This document shows positions 6,249 to 12,900 of a DNA stretch of 47,234 bases, piece after piece (position 1 is the stretch's first letter; every line of letters starts with the position of its first letter). The DNA is taken from positions 1 through 47,234 of IMG/VR virus record IMGVR_UViG_3300049207_000052, one strand, 5' to 3'. A model generated the notes under the pieces. It saw only the letters and a program-made list of their open reading frames with translations. It ran no database searches and was not told the origin of the DNA. A program made the position numbers and the translations under genes. The DNA is from a virus.

Positions 6249-6998
6249 TTCGGGTGAGAATAAATTCACGGCGACATCGTAGCCATAGGCTACGTTACCC
6301 TGATGGTGAACGCGCAATCCTCCAGCATCATGCACCTGCAAAACCTCTTCGTTTCCTAAGAGGTAGTACCCCTCTATTTCCATCTGTATTTTTTGAATAC
6401 TTATCGAACAAGGCGGATCCATTTTAATCTGCAATGCAATATCGTTTGGCGCACGAAATATAGTTGTAATTCGTCCAACCACCTCTACATCCCAATTGTC
6501 ATCACCAGCAGTCCACACGTTGTCTTCAATTTTTAAGGTCGTCGCTCCGGTGATATCAGAAAACAAGCCACTCAGAAGCATTGGCTCGCCTGCTGCATCA
6601 GGCTTCCGGATGGACAAAACGTCAACTCCAGCGATCCTAAGGATAACTCGACAGTTAAAGTATTTCGAGCCGGCAAAATTAACCGTAATTCCATTGGGAC
6701 CAAAATCAAATGACTCGGAAGCAAAACCATCTTGCTTGCATCTTGGGTTTTTGTCTGCCCGAGCAACAGTTTCAGCAGATAAAGTTCCTCTAGCACGCTT
6801 TTGGTTACACTGCATGCACAATAGTGTTATCCCATTCGGGTCATGCCTTAAAGCATCTTTGAAATCTGGATCAAAATGCTCAAAGTCATAATAAGCTAAT
6901 CCGCATCTCACACAGCCAAAACCACATCGCTGCCGAACCTCACGCCTAACTTCTTTAGGTACGTAGCGAGCTAATCCGTGCCGATTCCGCTCTCCCAT
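6216..6998 (-). CDS. HNH endonuclease-domain protein with unknown C-terminal domain, 260 aa
   Basis: Residues 15-75 form an HNH/zinc module: CVRC (29-32), FEHFDP with His41, NGITLLC with Asn55, and CMQCN (61-65). These are the metal and catalytic positions of HNH nucleases that cut DNA or RNA. The C-terminal 170 residues look beta-rich and match no family I recall. GAGG precedes this ATG; an earlier start at 7121 would add 41 residues. The gene is clearly more AT-rich than its neighbours and points against the phage genes, indicating recent transfer. Phage cargo, defence nuclease or homing-type enzyme are all possible. Confidence 0.75.
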   Translation of the reverse strand: MGERNRHGLARYVPKEVRREVRQRCGFGCVRCGLAYYDFEHFDPDFKDALRHDPNGITLLCMQCNQKRARGTLSAETVARADKNPRCKQDGFASESFDFGPNGITVNFAGSKYFNCRVILRIAGVDVLSIRKPDAAGEPMLLSGLFSDITGATTLKIEDNVWTAGDDNWDVEVVGRITTIFRAPNDIALQIKMDPPCSISIQKIQMEIEGYYLLGNEEVLQVHDAGGLRVHHQGNVAYGYDVAVNLFSPESDSSSSGFAT

Positions 6999-7107
6999 GT
7001 AATAGCCTCGATTCGTTATGTGCCGGTCGCCTGTAATACCCCAACCCAAACCAAATTGCCACCACCGGTCACAGAGGGCGGCGCCTGACTGGCACGCAAG
7101 CCTGATT

Positions 7108-7365
7108 TCACTCTGGGACAATCGTCATGTGTGCGACATGAGCCGTATCCACGACCATGGCGCGACCACCTTCCGTTTCGAAGATGGTGCCAATGTATCT
7201 GGCGTTTGGGCCTGTTTCGTATACCTGATCGTCATCAATGCGGTACAGCAATTCGCTCGATTTTCCTCGAATGAATTCGTCTTCATCGATGCGGCCAATT
7301 AGCTCACCCAGCGGCCCACGCCCGGCGTATACGTTGTATCGACCTTTCGTGAAGTCAGTAGCCAT
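7108..7365 (-). CDS. Small repeat-strand protein (beta-flower-like), 85 aa
   Basis: The sequence is a series of short strands with turns (YNVYAGRGPLGELIGRI, LLYRIDDDQVYETGPN, ARYIGTIFE), each pairing a G-rich turn with a tyrosine or isoleucine strand. This resembles the four-fold beta-flower family seen in phages and bacteria, but the match is from memory and weak. AAGGAG lies before the ATG. The gene is upstream of the HNH gene on the same strand and could be transcribed with it. Its base composition is like the phage, unlike the AT-rich HNH gene. Function unknown. Confidence 0.65.
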   Translation of the reverse strand: MATDFTKGRYNVYAGRGPLGELIGRIDEDEFIRGKSSELLYRIDDDQVYETGPNARYIGTIFETEGGRAMVVDTAHVAHMTIVPE

Positions 7366-7478
7366 TTGAATCTCCTTGATCCGGCCTCATGCCGGGCCAT
7401 CAACCAATAGCCCACAAACTCGTATCATGCCAGCCCCCGAAGCCAGTGGTGTGATGGATCAATAGCCATGCTTTTGAT

Positions 7479-7952
7479 TCAAAGGGGATCCGGGGAAAGG
7501 CCCTTCGGGAACTGGTCGTAACCCTCAAGTCGAATAGACCGAAGGAGCGTTCTCATTAGCGATCTAGACGCTTCCTGAGCATGCGGAAAACCTCTTCCGA
7601 GCTGTCGCCACATATCTCTCGCTAGGGGCCTCAGTTCGAGTCGGGCACCCACTCTCGCCGTATGAAGCCAAACCATTACAGCTGCGGCATCCTGCAGTTT
7701 ACCCTCAGCTTGCAGGCTCCGAATCATGCCATTTAGCGCGGCAGGCGTTTCCGGCTTGAGGGTATGGGCACCAATTGGATCGTTCAAAATGAACCCTGCC
7801 TCTTCTAGGCGGTTTCGAGCATCCGTCGCCAGGGCCACGACCATACCAATTTCATCGGCATCCATCTGCCTGAGCTGAGCAGTGAAAGAGGACATTTCTC
7901 CTTCCTGAATCCGGAGGTATCGAGCTAGCTTCCATTTCGTGAACAGGCCCAT
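7479..7952 (-). CDS. Hypothetical helical protein, 157 aa
   Basis: The product is predicted to be largely helical (MSSFTAQLRQMDADEIGMVVALATDARNRL; RPLARDMWRQLGRGF) with no membrane segment or cysteine motif. AAGGATGAAAG precedes the ATG. It is separated by about 110 bp from the 85-residue gene on the same strand. Codon use resembles the host and phage core. Not recognised; it is counted as cargo because it faces the surrounding rightward genes. Confidence 0.7.
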   Translation of the reverse strand: MGLFTKWKLARYLRIQEGEMSSFTAQLRQMDADEIGMVVALATDARNRLEEAGFILNDPIGAHTLKPETPAALNGMIRSLQAEGKLQDAAAVMVWLHTARVGARLELRPLARDMWRQLGRGFPHAQEASRSLMRTLLRSIRLEGYDQFPKGLSPDPL

Positions 7953-8098
7953 CTTTCATCCTTGGCAGGTCTAGTGATTGTTTTCATCACGATACGCCCG
8001 TTACAGCTGAGGTGTATCCGTACATGCTCGGGCATTTGTAGAATTTGATCGCCGAGCTGTCCAGGCCGGTACTGTCGTAGTCGCCGAAAGGAGCGCAG

Positions 8099-8416
8099 GT
8101 GACTCGCTCTAACTCTCCAGAGGCCAGGAAGGTCGACCCGCCAACTGATCAATCTCTCCATACTCCCACGCCAACAGGCTCATCCCAGCAACGATTAGCC
8201 GCAATACCCAGCGCAGTGCGATCATCATCTTTCCATGATTCAGGTGGTAGGGTGTCGACGCTAGCAACGCCGAGCTCAGGTTCAACGGGCGTCACCACGA
8301 CCGTTCGGATTGTGTGCCTAGATAGGCGCTTCGACTATTACATTTTGCTAACTGGCGATAGACTGGATGCTATTGCGCGCTCCCGTAATAGGCGAAATGG
8401 AGGAAAAGGCGAATGA
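8099..8416 (+). CDS. Hypothetical protein, GTG start, 105 aa (uncertain)
   Basis: AAAGGAG lies 5 bases before GTG 8099, and the stop overlaps the next start as ATGA, which favours a real gene coupled to the 214-residue protein. The first 70 residues are Ser/Thr/Pro-rich and low in structure; the end (IVCLDRRFDYYILLTGDRLDAIARSRNRR) is more protein-like. No family is recognised. A TTAGCAA-type site lies inside it at 8345-8351, so part of this stretch might instead be promoter DNA for the next gene. Confidence 0.45.
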   Translation: MTRSNSPEARKVDPPTDQSLHTPTPTGSSQQRLAAIPSAVRSSSFHDSGGRVSTLATPSSGSTGVTTTVRIVCLDRRFDYYILLTGDRLDAIARSRNRRNGGKGE

Positions 8417-9057
8417 GCGAGAATTTTTCGAAAATTCGTGAGCTGTTTATCAGCGCAGCAGAGGATTTTACCGATGCATCTAAGGAGTATGATTTCCTTA
8501 GTGATGACTTTTTAAGGGTTCAAAATGAGGTTGTCGGATTACTTGCAATGATCTCAGCTGTGGGTTTGTCGCGTAAATTTAAATCGGAGGAGGAGCTTCT
8601 TAATCTAGCTTTAGATCTCGGTGGATTTGTTCTTGGCCCCTTGAATAAAATTCAAGAACACTTGATTGACGTTTCAGATCGACGTCCGGAAGCCGTGGAA
8701 GATTTCACCGAGTTTATGTTTAGCATTGCGCAGTTGTTTTTTATACCCTCTCGAAATCTCAAAAGCCGTTATAGATCAGAAAGTGCTGCATTTAGCTCGT
8801 CGCTTGCGGTTGTCAACGAGATAAAAGATGCTGTTAAAGAGAGAGCTAGGGTTATCGCAAACGAGAAATGGAAATCAGATGCGACAAAAAAAGAATATCC
8901 CCGTCTTTCGGATATGGCTGTGTACGTTAGGACTCGGTTAGAAACTGAAGGGTGGGCTGAGGATATGCCCAAAACTATCGAAACGGTTAAGGGCTGGCTA
9001 AGACCGATCGCCCCTGCATACGCAAAGCAGCCCGGGCGCTCACCTAAATCATCTTGA
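8413..9057 (+). CDS. Hypothetical AT-rich cargo protein, 214 aa
   Basis: A predominantly helical soluble protein with hydrophobic stretches too short for clear membrane spans (VVGLLAMISAVGL; FMFSIAQLFFIP). Third codon positions are unusually AT-rich compared with the replication and structural genes, suggesting recent acquisition. GGAGGAAAAGG precedes the ATG, which overlaps the previous stop. It is the last rightward gene before the first repressor gene, a place where exclusion or defence genes are often carried. No domain is recognised. Confidence 0.7.
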   Translation: MSENFSKIRELFISAAEDFTDASKEYDFLSDDFLRVQNEVVGLLAMISAVGLSRKFKSEEELLNLALDLGGFVLGPLNKIQEHLIDVSDRRPEAVEDFTEFMFSIAQLFFIPSRNLKSRYRSESAAFSSSLAVVNEIKDAVKERARVIANEKWKSDATKKEYPRLSDMAVYVRTRLETEGWAEDMPKTIETVKGWLRPIAPAYAKQPGRSPKSS

Positions 9058-9070
9058 GCGCTACGCTTAA

Positions 9071-9095
9071 GGGGTTTTACGCTTGAGTAAACCCC
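9071..9095. terminator. Weak bidirectional hairpin between convergent genes
   Basis: GGGGTTT (9071-9077) pairs with AAACCCC (9089-9095) between the end of the rightward gene at 9057 and the leftward repressor ending at 9164. A second small palindrome follows near 9101-9115. There is no clean T run, so this is tentative. Confidence 0.4.
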
Positions 9096-9163
9096 CGTCA
9101 ACGTTACGTACGTTATGTTTTTCTCTGCATTTTTTTCGAGTCAAATGCACGCTCATACTTTGA

Positions 9164-9622
9164 CTAAGAGTTAGGAGCGTTTCCGATTTCCTGTTCGCCG
9201 TCGTCGTCAAGAGCGTCAATTCGATCCAGTAGGCCTGGTGCTTCTGTGTCGATCATCTTGCGCATCTCAGGATCTTTGGAGCGCTCCCTCAAACCGAGCA
9301 TGGTTAGCTTACGCACCAACTCTTCAGTGGATATTCCGAGACTAGCCGCTGTGGAGTCGAGGAATTGCGCTTCTTCAGAGGAAAATTCAATTTCAATTTC
9401 GTGAGTGGTTTTCCGCAGCTCCGGCATCAAATCATACGCATCCATTTTGAGGACGCGGGCCAGTTTCAGCGCCCCGCCGAGACGTGGTTTAGATCGACCA
9501 GCCTCATATCGTACGATTTGCGGGAGGCTGATACCGCTCTTCTCCGAGAGTTCTTTTTGAGTCAATCCTGCTTCAGATCTGGCCCATAAAAGGCGCTCAG
9601 AGAAGGGTCTGGAGTCGGTCAT
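9164..9622 (-). CDS. Xre-family repressor of the first switch, 152 aa
   Basis: An N-terminal Cro/CI-type helix-turn-helix spans about residues 7-62 (LTQKELSEKSGISLPQIVRYEAGRSKP). A second segment (about 75-115, EIEFSSEEAQFLDSTAASLGISTEELVRKL) looks like a ribbon-helix-helix-type dimerisation region. There is no S24/LexA autocleavage domain, so RecA-triggered self-cleavage is not expected. It is divergent from the Arc-size gene at 9764, with TGATC repeats between them. It probably represses that rightward promoter and may control its own. The ribosome site AAGG is distant from the start. Confidence 0.85.
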   Translation of the reverse strand: MTDSRPFSERLLWARSEAGLTQKELSEKSGISLPQIVRYEAGRSKPRLGGALKLARVLKMDAYDLMPELRKTTHEIEIEFSSEEAQFLDSTAASLGISTEELVRKLTMLGLRERSKDPEMRKMIDTEAPGLLDRIDALDDDGEQEIGNAPNS

Positions 9623-9677
9623 CAGAAATAGCTGCCTTTCGAATACACGGTTTCATATCACTATACCAGACAAGAAA

Positions 9678-9734
9678 TGATCTCCTATGATCGGTATTGA
9701 CAGGTGATCACAAGAGGTATCAAATGATCACAAG
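9678..9734. promoter_or_regulatory. Operator array of the first switch (TGATC/TGATCACAAG)
   Basis: TGATC occurs at 9678, 9688, 9705 and 9725. The last two are embedded in identical TGATCACAAG decamers (9705-9714, 9725-9734) spaced 20 bp apart, about two helical turns. They lie in the spacer and just after the -10 of the rightward promoter, between divergent regulator genes. Binding by the repressor or the Arc-like protein is inferred. Confidence 0.65.
9697..9725 (+). promoter_or_regulatory. Rightward promoter of the first switch
   Basis: A perfect TTGACA (9697-9702) is followed after 17 bases by TCAAAT (9720-9725). The predicted start of transcription is near 9732, about 30 bases before the GTG at 9764. 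The operator decamer at 9705-9714 lies within the spacer. Confidence 0.65.
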
Positions 9735-9763
9735 TGATTATCTCGGCTAAGCCCGGAGGCAAA

Positions 9764-9925
9764 GTGAAGCAAGAGAAAAGTCCGCTGTTGATCCGATTAC
9801 CGGCGCAGCTCAGAGAGTGGTTGGACGCGCAGTCGGCGGTAAACGGGAGGTCAACGAACGGGGAGGTGGTTTTCCGCCTAAGAAAAATGATGGAGCAGGA
9901 GTTAGATGAAAACCAACGGGCATGA
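9764..9925 (+). CDS. Arc-size ribbon-helix-helix regulator, 53 aa
   Basis: A 53-residue protein with an Arc-type fold: strand SPLLIRLPAQL, helix A REWLDAQSAVNGRS and helix B NGEVVFRLRKMMEQEL. The length equals phage P22 Arc. It occupies the Cro position of the first switch, so it may oppose or modulate the divergent repressor. GGAGG precedes GTG 9764; a GTG at 9734 would lie almost at the predicted transcription start and on the operator, so the shorter form is preferred. The stop overlaps an ATG of a 12-codon frame as ATGA. Confidence 0.8.
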   Translation: MKQEKSPLLIRLPAQLREWLDAQSAVNGRSTNGEVVFRLRKMMEQELDENQRA

Positions 9926-9991
9926 AAAAGCCCCAAGCGCGCCAACGCTTGAGGCCATGAAGCAGAACGTCAATCTCTTAGGAAAAACGTC

Positions 9992-10303
9992 ATGGACAAG
10001 CATACCGAAGTAAACGAAAAACTCAATGCTGGCGCTGTTAAAGGGCCCGTAACAGAGGAGCTTCTTTTCGGCTTTTGCAATGTCGAACGGCAGGGGCTGT
10101 TTGCCGTTCGGCCTGGCATTCCCGCCGAGGACGCGCTTGATGAGGTGATTTGCATTCTGGCGGAGGTGAGATCTTCGCTGGAAGGAGCAGGCACAGGGCA
10201 GGAGGGCATTTCGCCAAGCCAGACTTGGGGTCTGTTTCGATCGTTGGGAATGGCGATGGCCATCGTGGAATCCACAAACCTGGGCTTGGAGAAATTCTCA
10301 TGA
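9992..10303 (+). CDS. DUF3077 family protein, 103 aa
   Basis: The segment LFAVRPGIPAEDALDEVICILAEV is typical of DUF3077, a small Pseudomonas family often found beside phage regulators and of unknown function. The rest is probably helical. AGGA lies about 10 bases before the ATG. The stop overlaps the following Rha/KilAC start as ATGA, so the two are coupled. Position in the first switch operon suggests an accessory regulatory role, but that is inference. Confidence 0.8.
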   Translation: MDKHTEVNEKLNAGAVKGPVTEELLFGFCNVERQGLFAVRPGIPAEDALDEVICILAEVRSSLEGAGTGQEGISPSQTWGLFRSLGMAMAIVESTNLGLEKFS

Positions 10304-11151
10304 ATATCTTATCCAGCGAACCAGGCCTGCGAGCAGGTGTCGCGACACAATATGTCGAAGCGCCAAACGTGTCGCGCGCTGAAATTGTCAGTCTTGTAGA
10401 TGGCGAAGCGGTGACCTCCACTCTCGCTATCGCAGCCGGGTGCGAAGTCGACCATGCCAGTGTCATTAAGCTGGTGCGTACCTACCGGGCTGATCTTGAG
10501 GAGTTTGGCCCTTTCGGATTTGAAATCCAGAAGGGTTCCTCTCTTCCTCAGGGCGGCTTCGCTAAGGCAACCGAGTACGCAGTGCTCAATGAGCAGCAGT
10601 CCACACTGCTCCTTACCTATATGCGCAACAGTGCGATCGTCCGCGACTTCAAAAAACGGCTGGTCAAAGGGTTTTGGCGGATGGCGCACGCCAAGCCCGC
10701 CTTCGACATCGCCAGCCTCAACGACCCGAAAGTCCTCCTGGCCCTGCTAACCGACAACGTGCGCAAGGTCGTCACCTTGGAGGCCGACAACACCGAATTG
10801 ACCAAAGAGAACTATCTCTTGGAAGTGAAGGTGGAGCAAGACGCTCCCAAGGTTGCCTTTCACGACATGGTCACGGTATCCCACAAGACGTACAACGCCG
10901 CCCAGGCCGCGAAGATCATTGGTACCGGCCGCACCAGACTGCTGCAGTTCATGAGGCAGAAGGGGTGGGTGACCAGAACCAACGAGCCCTACCAGGCGAA
11001 GATTGAGGCCGGCCTGCTCGATGTGAAGCTAGGCACCTTCGAGCACCCAATCGACGGCACGGTGCCAACGTGCTCGACGCTGATCACTGGTAAGGGGCTG
11101 ACCAAGCTTCAGGCGATGTGGCAGAGCAGGGAAGAGGACTTGCTGTCATAG
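10300..11151 (+). CDS. Rha-family regulator with C-terminal KilAC antirepressor domain
   Basis: A 283-residue protein. Residues about 20-110 fit the Rha domain (VIKLVRTYRADLEEFG, a GGFAKATEYAVLNEQQSTLLLTY stretch). Residues about 175-275 match the phage antirepressor KilAC domain (SHKTYNAAQAAKIIGTGRTRLLQFMRQKGW). Such proteins commonly interfere with repressors or regulate phage development. Because neither repressor in this prophage has a cleavage domain, an antirepressor could be the route to induction. GGAG precedes the ATG. A 39-bp repeated element lies inside the first codons (10337-10375). Confidence 0.9.
   Translation: MNILSSEPGLRAGVATQYVEAPNVSRAEIVSLVDGEAVTSTLAIAAGCEVDHASVIKLVRTYRADLEEFGPFGFEIQKGSSLPQGGFAKATEYAVLNEQQSTLLLTYMRNSAIVRDFKKRLVKGFWRMAHAKPAFDIASLNDPKVLLALLTDNVRKVVTLEADNTELTKENYLLEVKVEQDAPKVAFHDMVTVSHKTYNAAQAAKIIGTGRTRLLQFMRQKGWVTRTNEPYQAKIEAGLLDVKLGTFEHPIDGTVPTCSTLITGKGLTKLQAMWQSREEDLLS
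10337..10375 (-). repeat. 39-bp repeated element, copy B (inverted)
   Basis: On the minus strand it starts GCGACACGTTT and ends TTGTGTCGCGACAC. It has the same 39-base length as copies A and C, and 5 to 6 differences from copy C by eye. It includes the perfect palindrome GTGTCGCGACAC at 10337-10348. It lies inside the Rha/KilAC gene about 37 bases after its ATG. Confidence 0.8.
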
Positions 11152-11162
11152 CAGTGAACAGA

Positions 11163-11185
11163 GCCCGGCCTAGTGCCGGGCTTTT
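11163..11185 (+). terminator. Intrinsic terminator after the Rha/KilAC gene
   Basis: GCCCGGC (11163-11169) pairs with GCCGGGC (11175-11181), followed by four T. It ends the first switch operon 12 bases after its last stop codon. The leftward gene ending at 11193 lies just beyond. Confidence 0.8.
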
Positions 11186-11192
11186 CGTTCGA

Positions 11193-11441
11193 TCACTGCT
11201 TGAGAATTTGTTCGAGGCGCTGCAATCCCGCAGGGGTGATTCTGTTGGTTAGCGTCCAACGGATCCGTAGGTTGCCGGCCACCATCCTTGTCGCATGGCA
11301 ATTTACTAAGCCGCGAGCAGCCAGACTTGCTACCAGCTCTTTGGATTCTTGGTCATTGTTAAGCAGATAGTTTTCCGCGCCTTCGTTGAAATGTTTGTGA
11401 ATCTGAAGCAGTGCAGCGTCCAGCTTCGATTGGTCGGTCAT
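11193..11441 (-). CDS. Hypothetical protein, 82 aa
   Basis: The product begins with helical LDAALLQIHKHFNEGAENYLLNND and continues with a segment (ELVASLAARGLVNCHATRMVAGNLRIRWTLTNRITPAGLQRLEQIL) that resembles a small winged-helix-like fold with a beta hairpin. AAAGGATGAAAG precedes the ATG. It lies downstream of the second repressor on the same strand and may be co-expressed in the lysogen. No family is assigned. Confidence 0.7.
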   Translation of the reverse strand: MTDQSKLDAALLQIHKHFNEGAENYLLNNDQESKELVASLAARGLVNCHATRMVAGNLRIRWTLTNRITPAGLQRLEQILKQ

Positions 11442-11528
11442 CTTTCATCCTTTCAAAATGCCGGAGTGGCTAGCGGAGCCTAAGCTAGGCGGCTGACTAG
11501 CGCTACTACCAGGCCCCGGCGACTGGAC

Positions 11529-11954
11529 TCAAGGTTTTTCGGCGTTGGCCTTCTCAAGCAGAGCGGCGATGCCCTCCAAGAGCACTAGGTCCGACTCCTT
11601 GAGCCTTCCCTTCGCCGCGGCTCTGGCCAGCTTCTCGATGACTGCAATCGCCTTGGGCGAAGCGGTCTGTTGCATGGCCTGATAGGCCGGTGACTGGTCA
11701 CGCACAACGTCGTGGCGAGTGAACTCACCTTCAATGACGTTCGAACCGTACCCACCCGGGTTGACCAGAACGCCTGGAGCCAGCCCGATCTTTTTCTCGA
11801 GGTTGAGCGCCGCTTTCTCGCCCAGGCCTCGATGCCCATTGAGGATTTGGGACAAATAGGATGCGTCCAGATCGTGCTGGTCGGCGAATTCTTTCTGACT
11901 GAGTTGGCCGATTACACGCCGCAGCGCTTCGACCCGAAGGGTTTTCATGTCCAT
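11529..11954 (-). CDS. CI-like Xre repressor of the second switch, 141 aa, no cleavage domain
   Basis: Residues about 5-60 form a helix-turn-helix (IGQLSQKEFADQHDLDASYLSQILNGHRGLGEKAALNLEKKIG), matching phage CI repressors and ending with the usual GVLVNPGG linker. The remaining 75 residues are helical and replace the expected S24 peptidase domain, so the protein is not a LexA-type cleavable repressor. Several starts are possible (TTG 11981, ATG 11975, 11954, 11948); none has a strong ribosome site and 11954 is a compromise. It is divergent from the YdaS/Cro-like gene with shared operators between them. Confidence 0.8.
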   Translation of the reverse strand: MDMKTLRVEALRRVIGQLSQKEFADQHDLDASYLSQILNGHRGLGEKAALNLEKKIGLAPGVLVNPGGYGSNVIEGEFTRHDVVRDQSPAYQAMQQTASPKAIAVIEKLARAAAKGRLKESDLVLLEGIAALLEKANAEKP

Positions 11955-11974
11955 CAGCGAATAGTGTCCGTGCA

Positions 11975-12028
11975 TTAGCAATCTGTAAATTATAAAACGC
12001 TATTGCTATTTAATTTAGCAATATGTAA
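11975..12028. promoter_or_regulatory. Operator region of the second switch (TTAGCAAT repeats)
   Basis: Two direct copies of TTAGCAATNTGTAA lie at 11975-11988 and 12015-12028, 40 bp apart, with an inverted ATTGCTA at 12002-12008 between them. A perfect TATAAT for leftward transcription lies at 11994-11989 on the minus strand, flanked by these sites. The copies share TTAGCAA with the cluster at 2773-2884. Control of both divergent genes is inferred. Confidence 0.6.
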
Positions 12029-12053
12029 TGTGAAGCCTCTTAGGAGGAAAACC

Positions 12054-12299
12054 ATGACGCTAATTGAACACATGCGCTCCCTGGACGCTGTTTCGCTGGA
12101 CTCCCTGGCTAAGCATTGCGACACCAGCGTGGGCCAACTCAGACAGGTCGCTCTCGGCTTTCGCCGTGCCAACCCCGCCCTTGCTATCAAGCTTGAGCGC
12201 GAGACGAAGAGGGTGGTGGTCTGTGAAGACCTTCGACCGGATATCGATTGGGCATACCTGCGTAATTCATCCGCTAGCTCCGAGCAATCTGTCGCCTGA
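12054..12299 (+). CDS. YdaS/Cro-like DNA-binding protein, 81 aa
   Basis: The sequence LAKHCDTSVGQLRQVALGFRRANPALAIKLERETKRVVVCEDLRPDIDWAYLR matches the YdaS/Cro-like family of phage and prophage regulators, with its conserved CEDLRPDIDW end. It occupies the Cro position opposite the second repressor. AGGAGG lies 6 bases before the ATG; the longer frame from 12003 would start inside the operator. In lambda terms it would repress the repressor promoter and favour lytic growth. Confidence 0.85.
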   Translation: MTLIEHMRSLDAVSLDSLAKHCDTSVGQLRQVALGFRRANPALAIKLERETKRVVVCEDLRPDIDWAYLRNSSASSEQSVA

Positions 12300-12366
12300 T
12301 CCAATGAGCAAAGTTTCGCTCGTTGCCAGGATGTGCCGCCACGACAACCGCCAAGAGGTTTCCCGA

Positions 12367-12789
12367 ATGGAACAAGTACATCGCGCAATCCACGAGGCAG
12401 TCCTCGAGGCGGGGCCAAAGCAGCTGGCTCACCTGATGGGGATGAGTCACACCGCGCTGCTCAACCGAAGTAACCCAAACGACGATTCGCATCGGCTGAA
12501 TCTGGAGCAATTTTTACAAATATTGGTGCATAGCAAGAACCCTGAACCGCTGCAGCTACTGGCAAGTGCTCTGGGTTATTCGCTGGTGCCTCAGGTTAAA
12601 CCGGATGGGGTCAGCCTGGTTCAAGCGCTAGTGCATCTAGCAGCTGAGTCAGGTGATGTCTCTCGTGCTGTTCACGACGCCATGGCAGATGGGCGTGTAA
12701 CGCAGATCGAGAAAGCAGGAATCCAACGTGAAGTCAGCCATGTGCGGCAGAGCTTGCTGGTGTTGGAGGAGTCGGTGAAAGCGGCGTGA
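12367..12789 (+). CDS. Phage regulatory protein CII (CP76 family), 140 aa
   Basis: The stretch AGPKQLAHLMGMSHTALLNRSNPNDDSHRLNLEQFLQIL is the recognisable helix-turn-helix of the Phage_CP76 CII-like family, followed by LLASALGYSLVP and a helical C-terminus. Proteins of this family are thought to steer the lysis-lysogeny decision as lambda CII does. AAGAGG lies 8 bases before the ATG at 12367; an upstream ATG at 12304 has no ribosome site. It follows the Cro-like gene in the rightward early operon. Confidence 0.85.
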   Translation: MEQVHRAIHEAVLEAGPKQLAHLMGMSHTALLNRSNPNDDSHRLNLEQFLQILVHSKNPEPLQLLASALGYSLVPQVKPDGVSLVQALVHLAAESGDVSRAVHDAMADGRVTQIEKAGIQREVSHVRQSLLVLEESVKAA

Positions 12790-12829
12790 ATGGCCGGCGA
12801 ATTAATTTTGCTCGGCCCAAAAAGCAATA

Positions 12830-12849
12830 AACCCGGCGGGAACCGGGTT
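12830..12849 (+). terminator. Hairpin after the CII gene
   Basis: AACCCGG (12830-12836) pairs with CCGGGTT (12843-12849) around a six-base loop, between the CII gene and the 145-residue gene. No T run follows, so it is a weak or antitermination-sensitive terminator, or only an mRNA-stabilising structure. Confidence 0.4.
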
Positions 12850-12900
12850 CATCAATCGTCCTGTGCGACCAGGACAACACATCTCAAAGAGGTACTAATC

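Noticed and set aside
9922-9960. Twelve-codon frame after the Arc-size gene, with a hairpin (CAAGCG/CGCTTG)
   Set aside because: It is coupled by ATGA at both ends, but is too short to assign. The hairpin has a T run only on the minus strand, where no transcript is expected.
12064-12366. Upstream extension of the CII frame to 12064
   Set aside because: It overlaps the better supported Cro-like gene in another frame and has no ribosome site; the CII start at 12367 has AAGAGG.
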